Source: Dehalobacter sp. DCM (GTDB taxonomy: Bacteria; Bacillota; Desulfitobacteriia; Desulfitobacteriales; Syntrophobotulaceae). Taken from it: DNA of 64,000 nucleotides. Positions 1 through 8,409 of this stretch are shown piece after piece (the stretch's first letter is position 1; the number at the start of each line of letters is the position of its first letter). Under the pieces are notes generated by a model. It did no database searches. It saw only the letters and a list, made by a program, of their open reading frames with translations, and was not told where the DNA came from. The stretch lies in NCBI RefSeq assembly GCF_024972775.1, contig NZ_CP092282.1, positions 234,001 to 298,000 on the forward strand. Reading direction: 5' to 3'. The translations under genes and the position numbers were made by a program.

Positions 1-504
1 AAACGAATTTTTTAGATTTTTCACCGAGGCATCTCCAAGAAAACCGGACTCGTTTTCAAAAATGTTCATGTTTTCTCCCGACCTTTCTTATTTAGTCGGG
101 AGGTTCCCCAATAGGCAAAAAAGCGTACACTAAGGCGAGCGGCTCAGCCGCCATGACCCCTTGCATACGCCTAAACTTATTGTAAAACACCATGAAAAAT
201 GGTAATATGGAAGCGTCATAGTGCCGTTTACGGTTGCGCGGGGTGGTTGGTTCACCTTTCGCAGGGCTGGTGTGTCGTTAGCACACCAGTCTGCTATGAC
301 GTTTTTCGTTCGGGAAAACCCCCGTGGTAATAGTAACGCTCTGAAAGGAAAATATGTCAAGAGAGTACTTAAATCTTACACTCCTATCTGGATGCCGGTC
401 GTGCCGGTAAAGCCATAAACACCAGAAAAAAGAAATGGGACCGCAAGGCTAAAGCTTTGTGGTCTTTTTCTTTGCAAAAATCAATATTGAAAGGTGGTAA
501 TTCT
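1..504. other. Structured non-coding leader upstream of Maff2 gene
   Basis: No convincing gene is seen. Two perfect 8-bp inverted repeats are visible: CTCCCGAC at 75-82 with GTCGGGAG at 95-102, and CTGGTGTG at 267-274 with CACACCAG at 282-289. A terminator-like hairpin ends the stretch at 439-469. The short open frames here lack a good ribosome-binding site and family resemblance. It may be the 3' untranslated tail of an upstream element gene or a small structured RNA; I cannot tell which. Confidence 0.4.
439..469 (+). terminator. Hairpin plus T-run before Maff2 gene
   Basis: The arms GACCGCAAGGC (439-449) and GCTTTGTGGTC (454-464) pair through G-T wobbles around a short loop and are followed by five T residues. 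It lies about 20 bases upstream of the Maff2 ribosome-binding site. It probably ends the preceding transcription unit or attenuates transcription into the transfer operon. Confidence 0.55.
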
Positions 505-763
505 ATGAAAATTAATCGAATCCTGCCTGTTCTCCTCGTGGTTCTGCTGCTGGGCTGCGTGCTCTGCACGACTGCCTATGCCGCGCCTTCGGGCGACGTG
601 GCCGGAGCAATTGAAAACACTTGGAACGACGCCTCCGGGCAGATCAAGACCGTGGTGAACAAGGTGGTATTTCCCGCAATCGACCTGATCCTCGCCGTAT
701 TTTTCTTTGCCAAGCTCGGCACAGCCTACTTCGACTACCGAAAGCACGGTCAGTTTGAATGGG
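505..763 (+). CDS. Maff2 family conjugative membrane protein, exon 1
   Basis: This is the first 86 codons of a small secreted or membrane protein of the Maff2 family, found at the head of transfer operons in Tn1549/CTn-like elements. ATG 505 follows AAAGGTGG at 490-497. Residues 1-27 look like a signal peptide or first membrane segment (MKINRILPVLLVV then LLLGCVLC). A second hydrophobic stretch (VVFPAIDLILAVFFFAK) follows. The frame is broken after codon W86 by a group II intron. Joining base 763 to base 3520 gives FEW-AAPAILFACL, the usual Maff2 continuation, and a 112-residue protein. The exact role in the mating channel is unknown; its position before the VirB6-like gene suggests a channel or pilus-type subunit. 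Confidence 0.85.
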
Positions 764-3519
764 GTGCGACACGTTCCTAACTGAAAAGGTTGGGCACTAA
801 ATTAAGAACGTGAAAATGTTCAGTTTAGGAGAACTGATATTCCGATAGGTGGAATGAAGGAGTAACGCCCCGAAACGCCTACCTTGATACTCCGACGTGC
901 AAAACGGCATGTAATAGCTGTGATGTACGAAGCTCGGTGAAGTCGGCAGAGAGCAACCGTAAGCAGATGAAATATTATGCCTGCACGAAAGCTGTTCAGA
1001 GGTGAATGGTGTTGCCTATATGCCGGAGGTCAATAAATTGCCTATGGTGAGTATGTGAAAAATGGCTCACAGACGAAAACCCGATATAAAAAGTCTAAAC
1101 GAATGGTGCATAGAAATGTGCATACGCCAGGAATGGCGGGTATGTGAGGTAAAGTAAAATACCATTTATGAAATACCTTATACCGTTACAGGCGGTATCA
1201 AGCATACAGGCTTAGAGGGACACCTAAGGGCGATATGGAATGATAGGAATATCGGAACGTGGAAAGGTTGGAACGCGGAGCGAATTACAACGCCATGAGG
1301 CGTTTGCAGGGAAAGCTGTATCCAAAACGTGTATAACCTGCATTTATCCAACTGAAAGTAGAGCCGTGGTACCTGTGAAGCGGTGATAATAAGCCGTGGA
1401 GGGACGGGCTCGAGTCGTTAAGAAATGAAACAAGTAAACACACAATCTCAAAGGTTCGAGTATGACTAAGAAAAGCAAAATCCCCACAAAAGAGAGGATA
1501 ATGCTGACTTTGACAAGAGCTAAACCGATAAAACGGTCTGCCCTGCGAAATGCTGAATACTATGATTTTCAAGATGTTTTAGACAAGCTGTATGCGGACA
1601 GTGAAAAGGGTTGTCAGTTTAAAAATCTGACAGAGCTGATTTGTAGTCCCGAAAATATTTTGCTTGCCTACCGCAACATTAAGAAGAACAGCGGAAGCAA
1701 AACCGCAGGAGTGGACAGAAAGACGATAACTCACTTACAGCAATGGGAAAGCCCTCAGCTTGTAGCATATATACAGAAAAGACTAAGTAACTACCTCCCG
1801 CAACCAGTACGCCGTGTAGAAATACCAAAGGGCAATGGCAAAACAAGACCGCTTGGTATTCCAACCATTATGGATAGGCTGATACAGCAATGTATTCTGC
1901 AAATTCTTGAACCCATTTGTGAAGCAAAATTCTTTAAGCGAAGCAACGGTTTTCGTCCAAATAGAAGTACGGAACATGCCATTTCTCAATCGTATAAGTT
2001 CATACAGGGGCAAAATCTTCACTTTGTTGTGGATATTGACATCAAAGGATTTTTCGATAATGTCAGCCATGGAAAACTGTTAAAACAGATGTGGACGTTG
2101 GGTATTAAGGATAAAAAGCTATTGTCTATCATCTCCGCCATGTTGAAAGCGGAAATCGCAGGGATTGGGTTCCCCGACAAAGGCACTCCGCAGGGCGGGA
2201 TTATTTCGCCACTGCTATCAAACATCGTCCTCAATGAATTGGACTGGTGGGTGGCAAGCCAATGGGAAACCCTACCTACAAAAGTACCCTATAAATGCAG
2301 GGTGCTGAAAAACGGAACGCTGGATAAAAGCAATGTTTATGCGGAACTTAGGAAAACTGGTCTAAAGGAATGTTACATCGTGCGGTACGCCGATGACTTC
2401 AAGATATTTTGTCGATACCGAAGTGATGCCCAAAAGATATTTGCAGCAGTAAAAGACTGGCTGCATGATAGATTGGGGCTTCAAATCAGCCCCGAAAAGT
2501 CCAAAATTGTCAACTTAAAAAGGCAGTATTCGGAGTTTTTAGGGTTCAAGATGAAAGCGGTTAAGAAGGGCAAGAAATCAAGCGGTCAGAGCAAATACGT
2601 TGTACAGTCCCATATTTCTGATAAGGCAAAGGACAAAATCAAGCAAAAGGCAGTTAACGCTGTGAATGAACTAAAGCAGATAGACGCAAAAGGCAATACC
2701 ATTTTAAGATACAATGCATTGGTCATAGGCTGGCACAATTACTATCATTTTGCTACGCACGTCAGCCGTGACTTCAGTGAGATTGCCTTCTTAGTCAAAT
2801 CGTCTGCCAACGGCAAGCTCGAACAACAGATGAAGAAGAAAATCGCAAAACCCATCACCAGTCCAGTCTATCTTAAATATTGCAAAAGCAAGGAAATACG
2901 GTTTATTGGAGAAACGCCCATACTGCCGATTGCTTATGTCCGGCACAAAAATCCCATTGATAAGAAGCGTAGCATAAACAGCTACACAGCAGAGGGACGA
3001 GCCGAAATACATCAAAAGCTGTCCAATGTAAATGTGGCAATTCTCCATCACCTCATGCGAAATCCTATCCGTGATATGAGCATAGAATACAACGATAACA
3101 GGCTGTCCCTGTACTGTTCACAGCAAGGAAAATGTGCTGTAACAGGAAGGAATTTAGAAATTGACAGGATTCATTGTCACCATAAAACAGCAAAACATTT
3201 TGGCGGCAATGACAGCTATGCGAATCTCACATTGATTGATGTTGATGTACATATTCTTATTCACGCAACGAAAGAGGAAACCATCAACAAATACCTTGCT
3301 TCGCTCAAACTGGACAAAAAGCAACTTGCAAAGATAAACAAGCTACGAAATCTTCTTAATCTAAGCGAAATTTTACAGTAACGGTTAAAAGCTACATGTA
3401 AATTGTGTGAATTACTTTAAAAACCTTAACGATGGAACGCCGTATGAGGGGAAACTCTCACGTACGGTGTGGAGTGGGGGAAAATCCTGCGATAACCTCA
3501 AGGGATTACCTATCACTAT
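764..3519 (+). mobile_element. Group II intron inside Maff2 gene
   Basis: The intron starts with the group II consensus GTGCGAC at 764. It ends in ...CTAT at 3519, which fits the terminal AY rule. A typical domain V hairpin lies near 3437-3472 (CCGTATG, GGAAAC, CACGTACGG), and a domain VI stem with a bulged adenosine can be drawn after it. It carries an intact reverse transcriptase/maturase gene in domain IV. Removing 764-3519 restores an uninterrupted Maff2 reading frame, which fixes both ends to the base. The insertion is in the sense orientation, so splicing would keep the transfer operon functional. Total length is 2756 bases. Confidence 0.9.
1462..3381 (+). CDS. ltrA: Group II intron reverse transcriptase/maturase with HNH domain
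   Basis: The protein (639 residues) splices its own intron as maturase and copies it into new DNA sites by target-primed reverse transcription. Reverse transcriptase blocks run from about residue 60 to 350: TRPLGIP near 118, NGFRPNRS near 160, DIDIKGFFD near 192, TPQGGIISPLLSN near 240, and the catalytic VRYADD near 305. A maturase (domain X) region follows at about 390-480 (RYNALVIGWHNYY). The C-terminal HNH endonuclease near 555-600 keeps CAVTG, HCHH and the NL-H pattern. ATG 1462 gives the full N-terminus; ATG 1501 is an alternative. No frameshift or stop interrupts it, so the intron looks mobile. Confidence 0.93.
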   Translation: MTKKSKIPTKERIMLTLTRAKPIKRSALRNAEYYDFQDVLDKLYADSEKGCQFKNLTELICSPENILLAYRNIKKNSGSKTAGVDRKTITHLQQWESPQLVAYIQKRLSNYLPQPVRRVEIPKGNGKTRPLGIPTIMDRLIQQCILQILEPICEAKFFKRSNGFRPNRSTEHAISQSYKFIQGQNLHFVVDIDIKGFFDNVSHGKLLKQMWTLGIKDKKLLSIISAMLKAEIAGIGFPDKGTPQGGIISPLLSNIVLNELDWWVASQWETLPTKVPYKCRVLKNGTLDKSNVYAELRKTGLKECYIVRYADDFKIFCRYRSDAQKIFAAVKDWLHDRLGLQISPEKSKIVNLKRQYSEFLGFKMKAVKKGKKSSGQSKYVVQSHISDKAKDKIKQKAVNAVNELKQIDAKGNTILRYNALVIGWHNYYHFATHVSRDFSEIAFLVKSSANGKLEQQMKKKIAKPITSPVYLKYCKSKEIRFIGETPILPIAYVRHKNPIDKKRSINSYTAEGRAEIHQKLSNVNVAILHHLMRNPIRDMSIEYNDNRLSLYCSQQGKCAVTGRNLEIDRIHCHHKTAKHFGGNDSYANLTLIDVDVHILIHATKEETINKYLASLKLDKKQLAKINKLRNLLNLSEILQ

Positions 3520-3599
3520 CGGCGCCGGCGATTCTGTTCGCTTGCCTAGTATTCACCTTGACTGCGCCGCTATACATCTGGCAGATCCTTGGAATGTAG
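3520..3599 (+). CDS. Maff2 family protein, exon 2
   Basis: Bases 3520-3521 complete the split codon with base 763. The frame then reads APAILFACLVFTLTAPLYIW and ends QILGM-stop at 3597-3599. This is the characteristic hydrophobic C-terminus of Maff2 proteins. The stop codon overlaps the AGGAGGT ribosome-binding site of the next gene, so the two are translationally close once the intron is spliced out. Confidence 0.85.
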
Positions 3600-3611
3600 G
3601 AGGTGCGAAAT

Positions 3612-4058
3612 ATGAATTACTTTGAACAGGAGCTTCGCAAGCTGTTCGGAAACGACCCGGCTATCTCTGATAAAAGGTTTATCGGCAGAGCTTTCTTCGG
3701 AAAGCTCTCCGACAGCCTCCGCGTGAGAGTCGAGTTCGTCACGACGGGCACGTCGGACCATTACGAGGCAATCAAGGCAACCGTTATCAACCGAACCGAC
3801 GGGCCGGTGGACGCTGTCACGCTGCGCTTTTCCGACCTGCTTGGCAGGAAAACGGTCAGCAATCCGAACTTCAGGGAAGGCGTCACCCCGTACATATGGA
3901 GGTATGGGGACAGAACCGAATGGTATGTTTATCAACCGACAAAAGCGGACTATGCTCAGATATCCGAGGCTATCAACGATTACCTTGATGTATACCGTGA
4001 ACCGAAGCTGGAACAGACCGGCCAGAGCGAAAACGGCCTGACAATGCGCGGCATGTAA
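3612..4058 (+). CDS. Conserved transfer-operon protein, unknown function
   Basis: This is a 148-residue soluble protein with no membrane segment and no motif I recognise. ATG 3612 is chosen because AGGAGGT (3600-3606) lies at ideal spacing; GTG 3603 would overlap that site. It sits between the Maff2 and VirB6-like genes, so it is probably an accessory protein of the transfer operon. The middle is rich in beta-type sequence (LRVRVEFVTTG, AVTLRFSDLL). The C-terminus ends ENGLTMRGM, which resembles the LSMSM/MTMSM/FSMTM tails of other soluble proteins in the same element. A terminator follows directly. Confidence 0.75.
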   Translation: MNYFEQELRKLFGNDPAISDKRFIGRAFFGKLSDSLRVRVEFVTTGTSDHYEAIKATVINRTDGPVDAVTLRFSDLLGRKTVSNPNFREGVTPYIWRYGDRTEWYVYQPTKADYAQISEAINDYLDVYREPKLEQTGQSENGLTMRGM

Positions 4059-4069
4059 GCAAATTTTTT

Positions 4070-4107
4070 CGGGAGCTTGTGAAATGACAGGCTCCCGTAT
4101 TTTTTTA
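4070..4107 (+). terminator. Rho-independent terminator or attenuator
   Basis: CGGGAGC (4070-4076) pairs with GCTCCCG (4091-4097) and is followed by T-rich sequence to 4106. It lies between the 148-residue protein gene and the VirB6-like gene. It is probably an attenuator that lowers expression of the downstream channel genes. Confidence 0.7.
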
Positions 4108-4128
4108 TCCGAAAGGAGGTGACGTCCC

Positions 4129-5034
4129 GTGTTCATATGGGATTTTGTCGCCGACACCGTCCTCGGCCAGATCGTTGATTGGATCTACGGCCAGATCATC
4201 GGCTTCCTCGGTAATTTTTTCTCGGCTATGGGAAATATGGGCGCCGACCTGTTTGATATGACCTGGGTGCAGTCCATCGTCCTGTTCTTTGTTTATCTGG
4301 CTTGGGCGCTCTACGGCACAGGGCTGGTAGTCTCGGCCTTTGAGTGCGGCATCGAGTACCAGTCCGGCAGGGGCAGCATCAAGGATACAGCCATAAACGC
4401 AATCAAGGGCTTTATGGCTGTCAGCCTGTTCTCCGTTGTGCCGGTGGAGCTATACAAATTATCCATCTCCCTGCAGAGCAGCCTCACGGCGGGAATCACC
4501 GGCCTGGGAACGGGCATCGATACCGTCGCCGCAAATATCATTGGACAGCTGAGTGCCGCGGGAAGTCTTGAAAACGCGGGAAATGCCGGAGTGTTCGGCG
4601 GCATGGGAGCGATCACTAATCCCCTTATGCTGATCTTCATTCTCATCCTCATGGGCTACGCGGTGATCAAGGTCTTTTTCGCAAACTTAAAGCGCGGCGG
4701 CATTCTGCTCATCCAGATCGCCGTAGGCAGCCTGTATATGTTCTCTGTTCCGCGCGGATACCTTGACGGGTTTGTCAGCTGGTGCAAGCAGATCGTCGGC
4801 CTGTGCCTGACAGCCTTCCTGCAGTCCACCATCCTCATCGCAGGGCTCATGGTGCTTAAGGATCACGCCCTGCTAGGGCTTGGTCTGATGCTGTCTGCCG
4901 GAGAAGTTCCCCGTATCGCGGGAGCCTTTGGGCTGGACACCAGCACCAAAGCCAACCTCATGAGCGCGGTCTACACGGCTCAGACCGCGGTAAACATCAC
5001 GAGAACCGTGGTAAAGGCGGTGGCCGCGAAATGA
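4129..5034 (+). CDS. VirB6/TrbL-like conjugal transfer membrane protein
   Basis: This is a 301-residue polytopic inner-membrane protein expected to form part of the type IV secretion channel. Hydrophobic segments are visible near residues 20-35, 46-65, 95-112, 165-185, 190-205 and 225-262. The glycine-rich block GITGLGTGIDTVA near residue 125 is typical of TrbL/VirB6-like proteins of Gram-positive elements. GTG 4129 follows AAAGGAGGTGA at 4112-4122 and is the best start. The stop overlaps the next start (ATGA at 5031-5034), showing translational coupling. The family call rests on size, topology and operon position. Confidence 0.8.
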   Translation: MFIWDFVADTVLGQIVDWIYGQIIGFLGNFFSAMGNMGADLFDMTWVQSIVLFFVYLAWALYGTGLVVSAFECGIEYQSGRGSIKDTAINAIKGFMAVSLFSVVPVELYKLSISLQSSLTAGITGLGTGIDTVAANIIGQLSAAGSLENAGNAGVFGGMGAITNPLMLIFILILMGYAVIKVFFANLKRGGILLIQIAVGSLYMFSVPRGYLDGFVSWCKQIVGLCLTAFLQSTILIAGLMVLKDHALLGLGLMLSAGEVPRIAGAFGLDTSTKANLMSAVYTAQTAVNITRTVVKAVAAK

Positions 5035-5357
5035 AACAGGTATATATCTGTTCCCCTTATGCCGGGGACATAGAAAGCAATGTCCGGTTCGCCAAAGCCG
5101 CCTGCCGTTATGCCGCGGAGCAGGGCTGCGCTCCTGTCGCCGTCCACCTGATGTACCCGCAGATACTGGATGACAGCATACCCGCCCAACGTGAAATAGG
5201 CATCCGGATGGGGCTGCGGGTACTGGCATCCTGCGATGAGTTGTGGATATGCGGATCGAGTATCAGCCACGGTATGAACTGCGAAATCGCGGAAGCCGAG
5301 CGGCTTGGTATACCCATCAGAAACATATCGGCAGAGCTAATACAAGGAGGACGTCAC
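5031..5357 (+). CDS. DUF4406-like nucleoside deoxyribosyltransferase-fold protein
   Basis: The N-terminus MKQVYICSPYAG and the blocks CAPVAVHLMYPQILDD and CDELWICGSSISHGMNCEIAEAE match the DUF4406/nucleoside 2-deoxyribosyltransferase-like fold. In that fold the SPYAG loop and the GxS-xGM-E region bind a nucleotide or sugar. ATG 5031 overlaps the previous stop. The frame has no stop at the expected family end. It runs through a strong ribosome-binding site (AAGGAGG, 5344-5350) into a second ATG at 5358 and stops only at 5435, so the last about 25 codons probably belong to the start of the methyltransferase gene. A role in nucleotide metabolism or DNA modification is only suggested by the neighbour. 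Confidence 0.7.
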
Positions 5358-7108
5358 ATGAAGTTATACGATTCTATGGAAAGAGCATTCTTGCCGGAGG
5401 AAGCGCCTTCACCCGGTATGAAGCTGATATTATAACCATATCGCTGTTCCTCGGAAGCCTGTTTGACGGGATCGGCGGATTTCCGCTGGCAGGCGTCCGG
5501 CAGGGGTTCACCCCTGTGTGGGCCAGCGAGATCGAGCCGTTTCCCATTGAGGTAACGAAAATACGGTTTCCGGATATGCTCCCTGTAGGCGATATTACAA
5601 AATTAAAAGGTTCGGAGCTTGCCCCAGTGGACGTGGTCTGCGGGGGCTCGCCATGTCAGGATTTATCGGTCGCAGGAAAACGCGCTGGACTTCAGGGTGA
5701 GCGCTCCGGCCTGTTCATGGAGCAGATTCGTGTCATAAAGGAGTTGAGAGAACATGACGCAAGAGCAAAACGAACAGCTGACCCTGTTCGACTTAGACCC
5801 AGATATATGGTCTGGGAGAACGTCCCCGGAGCTTTCTCCTCCGCAGACGGAGAGGACTTCCGCGCGGTGCTGGAGGAAATCTGCAGAATTGCTGACGGCA
5901 ACGTATCTGTACCTCGACCTCCGGGAGGGGTATGGAAGCCTGCTGGGGCCATATTGGGAGATCAATTCTCACTTGCTTGGCGGGTATATGACGCTCAATA
6001 CTGGTCCGTCCCACAAAGGCGCAAAAGAATCTATCTTGTCGCAGATTTTGGAGGTCACACCGCACCACAAATATTATTTAAGCAGGACAGCATGTTTGGG
6101 CATTCTGCGCCGGGCGAAGAAACGCGGCAAGGAGCTGCCTCCTGTTCTGAAGCAGGCGCTGGAGATCCAGGCGGGAGTCCGGCTGACAGAATAACGGATA
6201 CCGGTCCTATCGCCTTCGCCTGCAATCAGCGGGATGAGGTACGGGATCTGCATGCTGTGTCCGGTGCAATCCAAGCCCAGCCGGGCATGAAGCAGCAGAC
6301 CTTTATCGCCGCCGGCTTCTCGGCTGGTCAGGGAGAAAAAGCCGGAGGAATCGGTTATCAGGAGGAATGCTCTCCGACCCTGAAGGCGTCGGAGAGCGGC
6401 TCCAATATGGTGCCAAGCATTCTGTGCCTGAACGATCAGGGCGGCGACCGTATGGACGTGACGGAAAATATAACGGCGACACTTCGTGCTCAGATGGACG
6501 GTCACCCTCCGCTCGTGCTGGGCAGCCAGCAAGGCGGCGCTGAAATCTGCGAAAACCTGTGCCCGACTATCACATCGGCGGCGGGTACCAGCGGAAATAA
6601 TCAGCCGGTTTTGTTTGAAAATCACGGCATCGACTCCCGCTATACAGGTCCCCATGAGGTGGCTCCGACTATGTCTGCCCGGTATGGTACCGGCGGCAAC
6701 AACGTGCCGCTCGTTTCACAGGAAGCTGAAACCTATTGCATTGCCGGAAACATTATCGACCGTCAGGATCACAATGGCGGCAACGGCATGGGCTTCCAGG
6801 CGGATATCAGCTACACGCTGAACACTGCGGACCGGCATTGTGTTTTCTCCCAGCAGCGGAGTGATGAATATGTGTCCAACGATGTGGTCAGTACGCAGAG
6901 CGCCCGGCAGTATAAGGACTCGACCGACCTTGTGTGCGAAATGGACGTCGCCGGGATTGACTGCAGAAATGGTGTTGAAAACGGCGACCTGAGCGGTACA
7001 CTTCAGTCCAAAACGGACGGAGGATACTCGCTGAACAATGTGCATCCTGTCCGCATCGGCAAGCTGATCCGCAGGCTGACGCCGCTGGAATGTGAAAGGT
7101 TTATTTAG
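5358..7108 (+). pseudogene. C5-cytosine DNA methyltransferase, 5' part (interrupted)
   Basis: Motif I (SLFDGIGGFPLAG, from 5456), catalytic motif IV (GGSPCQDLS, from 5644), motif VI (ENVPG) and motif VIII (QRRKRIYLVADFGG) are intact. The variable region carries degenerate repeats of the type TLRAQMDGHPPLV / PTMSARYGTGGNNVPLV, as in phage and element methylases. The frame stops at 7108 because a transposon entered after LTPLECER in motif IX; the rest is at 12568-12753. The start is also damaged. The strong site AAGGAGG plus ATG 5358 opens MKLYDSME in another frame, and a single lost A near 5379-5382 would join it to KSILAGGSAFTRYEAD. The gene should be inactive unless the transposon leaves and the N-terminus is made from another start. 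Confidence 0.85.
5754..6194 (+). CDS. Overprinted protein inside the methyltransferase gene
   Basis: This 146-residue frame lies wholly within the methyltransferase gene in another reading frame. It has its own ribosome-binding site (AAAGGAG at about 5738-5744) and ATG 5754. The start reads MTQEQNEQLTLFDLDPDIW and the end has HHKYYLSRTACLGILRRAKK followed by RGKELPPVLKQAL. From memory, proteins with a TLFDLDxWSGKTSPE start and a KYYLSxxACxGILRRAxxRGKELP end are found inside C5-methyltransferase genes of phages and elements. I therefore regard it as a real overlapping gene, not a shadow. Its function is unknown; regulation of, or partnership with, the methylase is a guess. Confidence 0.65.
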   Translation: MTQEQNEQLTLFDLDPDIWSGRTSPELSPPQTERTSARCWRKSAELLTATYLYLDLREGYGSLLGPYWEINSHLLGGYMTLNTGPSHKGAKESILSQILEVTPHHKYYLSRTACLGILRRAKKRGKELPPVLKQALEIQAGVRLTE

Positions 7109-7129
7109 GAACTATACACGGTAGTTAAT

Positions 7130-7141
7130 TACACGATAGAA
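7130..7141 (+). repeat. Left inverted terminal repeat of transposon
   Basis: TACACGATAGAA matches the reverse complement of 12528-12539 perfectly. A related TACACGG copy lies at 7115-7121. These are likely recombinase-binding arms. Confidence 0.7.
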
Positions 7142-7248
7142 AGACGATGTAAAGCCATGTTACTACAGCCTTCTATAAGCGTGTTACAATATCTGTACCT
7201 GTAGGGTACTCTGCAGGAATTTTATTGTACATCGTATAGGAGGTTCGT

Positions 7249-8409
7249 ATGGAAAAAGAACAACGAGTTTTCAAGGTGATGCGCGCACTGATGCCAGCAC
7301 CGTCAGGTGGTGAAAGGGAACTATGGCTGATCACAAGGCACGGCATCCCGTTTTACCAGATCAATGAATGGCTGGACTTGAAGAGCATTCGAAAGATCAG
7401 CACCGGAAAGGAGTACGCACACAAGCTTTGTGTATATCTTAACTTTCTGCATGGGCAGGGAATATCGTTTGAGGATGCCGTAACAGATGATGTTATGGCA
7501 TTTTTAATGCGGCTTATGGGTAGGAGCTATGAGGACGGAGGCGTTATTCGGCTGCGGGCCCCATTGTCATACAGCACCCTCAGCAAGTATGTCACTGTCA
7601 TCACCGAATTCTACAAATGGCTCGAACAGACCGGTATGCATCATGTTGAGTTTCAGACAATGGACAATGCGAAGAGGGCCCAAAAATCGTTTCTCTATGG
7701 CCAGATCAGTTCTTATGAGTACAAATACATTATTGACCGACACATGTTAAGGCTGACCGCGAAACGGGAGTACATCAAATGGTATACGGATGATGAAGTG
7801 GTGACCATCTGCTCCTGTTTTCTGACATTACGCGATCTGGCTATATTTTTGGTCACGCTGGAAGGCTTCAGGATAGACGAAGTACTAAGCATGCAGCTTG
7901 AAGATTATGATTCTCAAGCTGGCCGTATCAGTCCGAGCCGGTCAAAAGGTAAACCGGACGCATCTTCGGGAGATTTCAAGCACCGCACTGTCTTTCTTCC
8001 GCAATCAACACGTGATGTGCTGGACCGCTATCTTTTGACAGAGAGGTCCCAGGCGGAAACACAATCCGGCCTGCTCAGTCAGACTATCTTTATCAATCTG
8101 AAAGCCGGGTGCAGCCAGGGTACTCCCCTTGCATACCGCAATTACTGGGAGATTTTGAAAAAGTGTGCGGCACGGGCGGGTCTTGACAGCAAAAAAATCC
8201 GTACCCACAGCGGACGCAGCACGAAAGTCATGCAATTTCTGGAGCATCAGGCGGCGCATCCGGAGAACAACATTTCCGATGCGATGATTTCGGAGCACTT
8301 TGGCTGGAAGAGCCTGGATTCTATCGAGCCATACCGCAATTACAACAATCCGATTATCGCCAAGGCGGTGTTTGATAAGCTTCAAAAGGCAAAGGAGGGG
8401 CAAAGATGA
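7249..8409 (+). CDS. Tyrosine recombinase, TnpA-like (first of three)
   Basis: This 386-residue integrase-family protein should cut and join the transposon ends through a 3'-phosphotyrosine. Catalytic residues are visible: Arg in EGFRIDEVLSMQ (about residue 209), His-x-x-Arg in THSGRS (about 323), a Trp in the His/Trp position (HFGWKS) and the nucleophile Tyr in EPYRNY near 366. An N-terminal SAM-like core-binding domain spans about 15-120 (YAHKLCVYLNFLHGQG). ATG 7249 follows TAGGAGG. The stop overlaps the start of the second recombinase (ATGA), so the trio is co-translated. Size and position match TnpA of Tn554. Confidence 0.85.
   Translation: MEKEQRVFKVMRALMPAPSGGERELWLITRHGIPFYQINEWLDLKSIRKISTGKEYAHKLCVYLNFLHGQGISFEDAVTDDVMAFLMRLMGRSYEDGGVIRLRAPLSYSTLSKYVTVITEFYKWLEQTGMHHVEFQTMDNAKRAQKSFLYGQISSYEYKYIIDRHMLRLTAKREYIKWYTDDEVVTICSCFLTLRDLAIFLVTLEGFRIDEVLSMQLEDYDSQAGRISPSRSKGKPDASSGDFKHRTVFLPQSTRDVLDRYLLTERSQAETQSGLLSQTIFINLKAGCSQGTPLAYRNYWEILKKCAARAGLDSKKIRTHSGRSTKVMQFLEHQAAHPENNISDAMISEHFGWKSLDSIEPYRNYNNPIIAKAVFDKLQKAKEGQR

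Noticed and set aside
221-418. Open frame MPFTVARGGWFTF... in the leader region
   Set aside because: It has no good ribosome-binding site, overlaps a perfect hairpin and looks like no family.
3407-3625. 72-codon frame across the intron end and Maff2 exon 2
   Set aside because: It reads domain V/VI of the intron and the second exon in a wrong frame; the true frame gives the Maff2 C-terminus.
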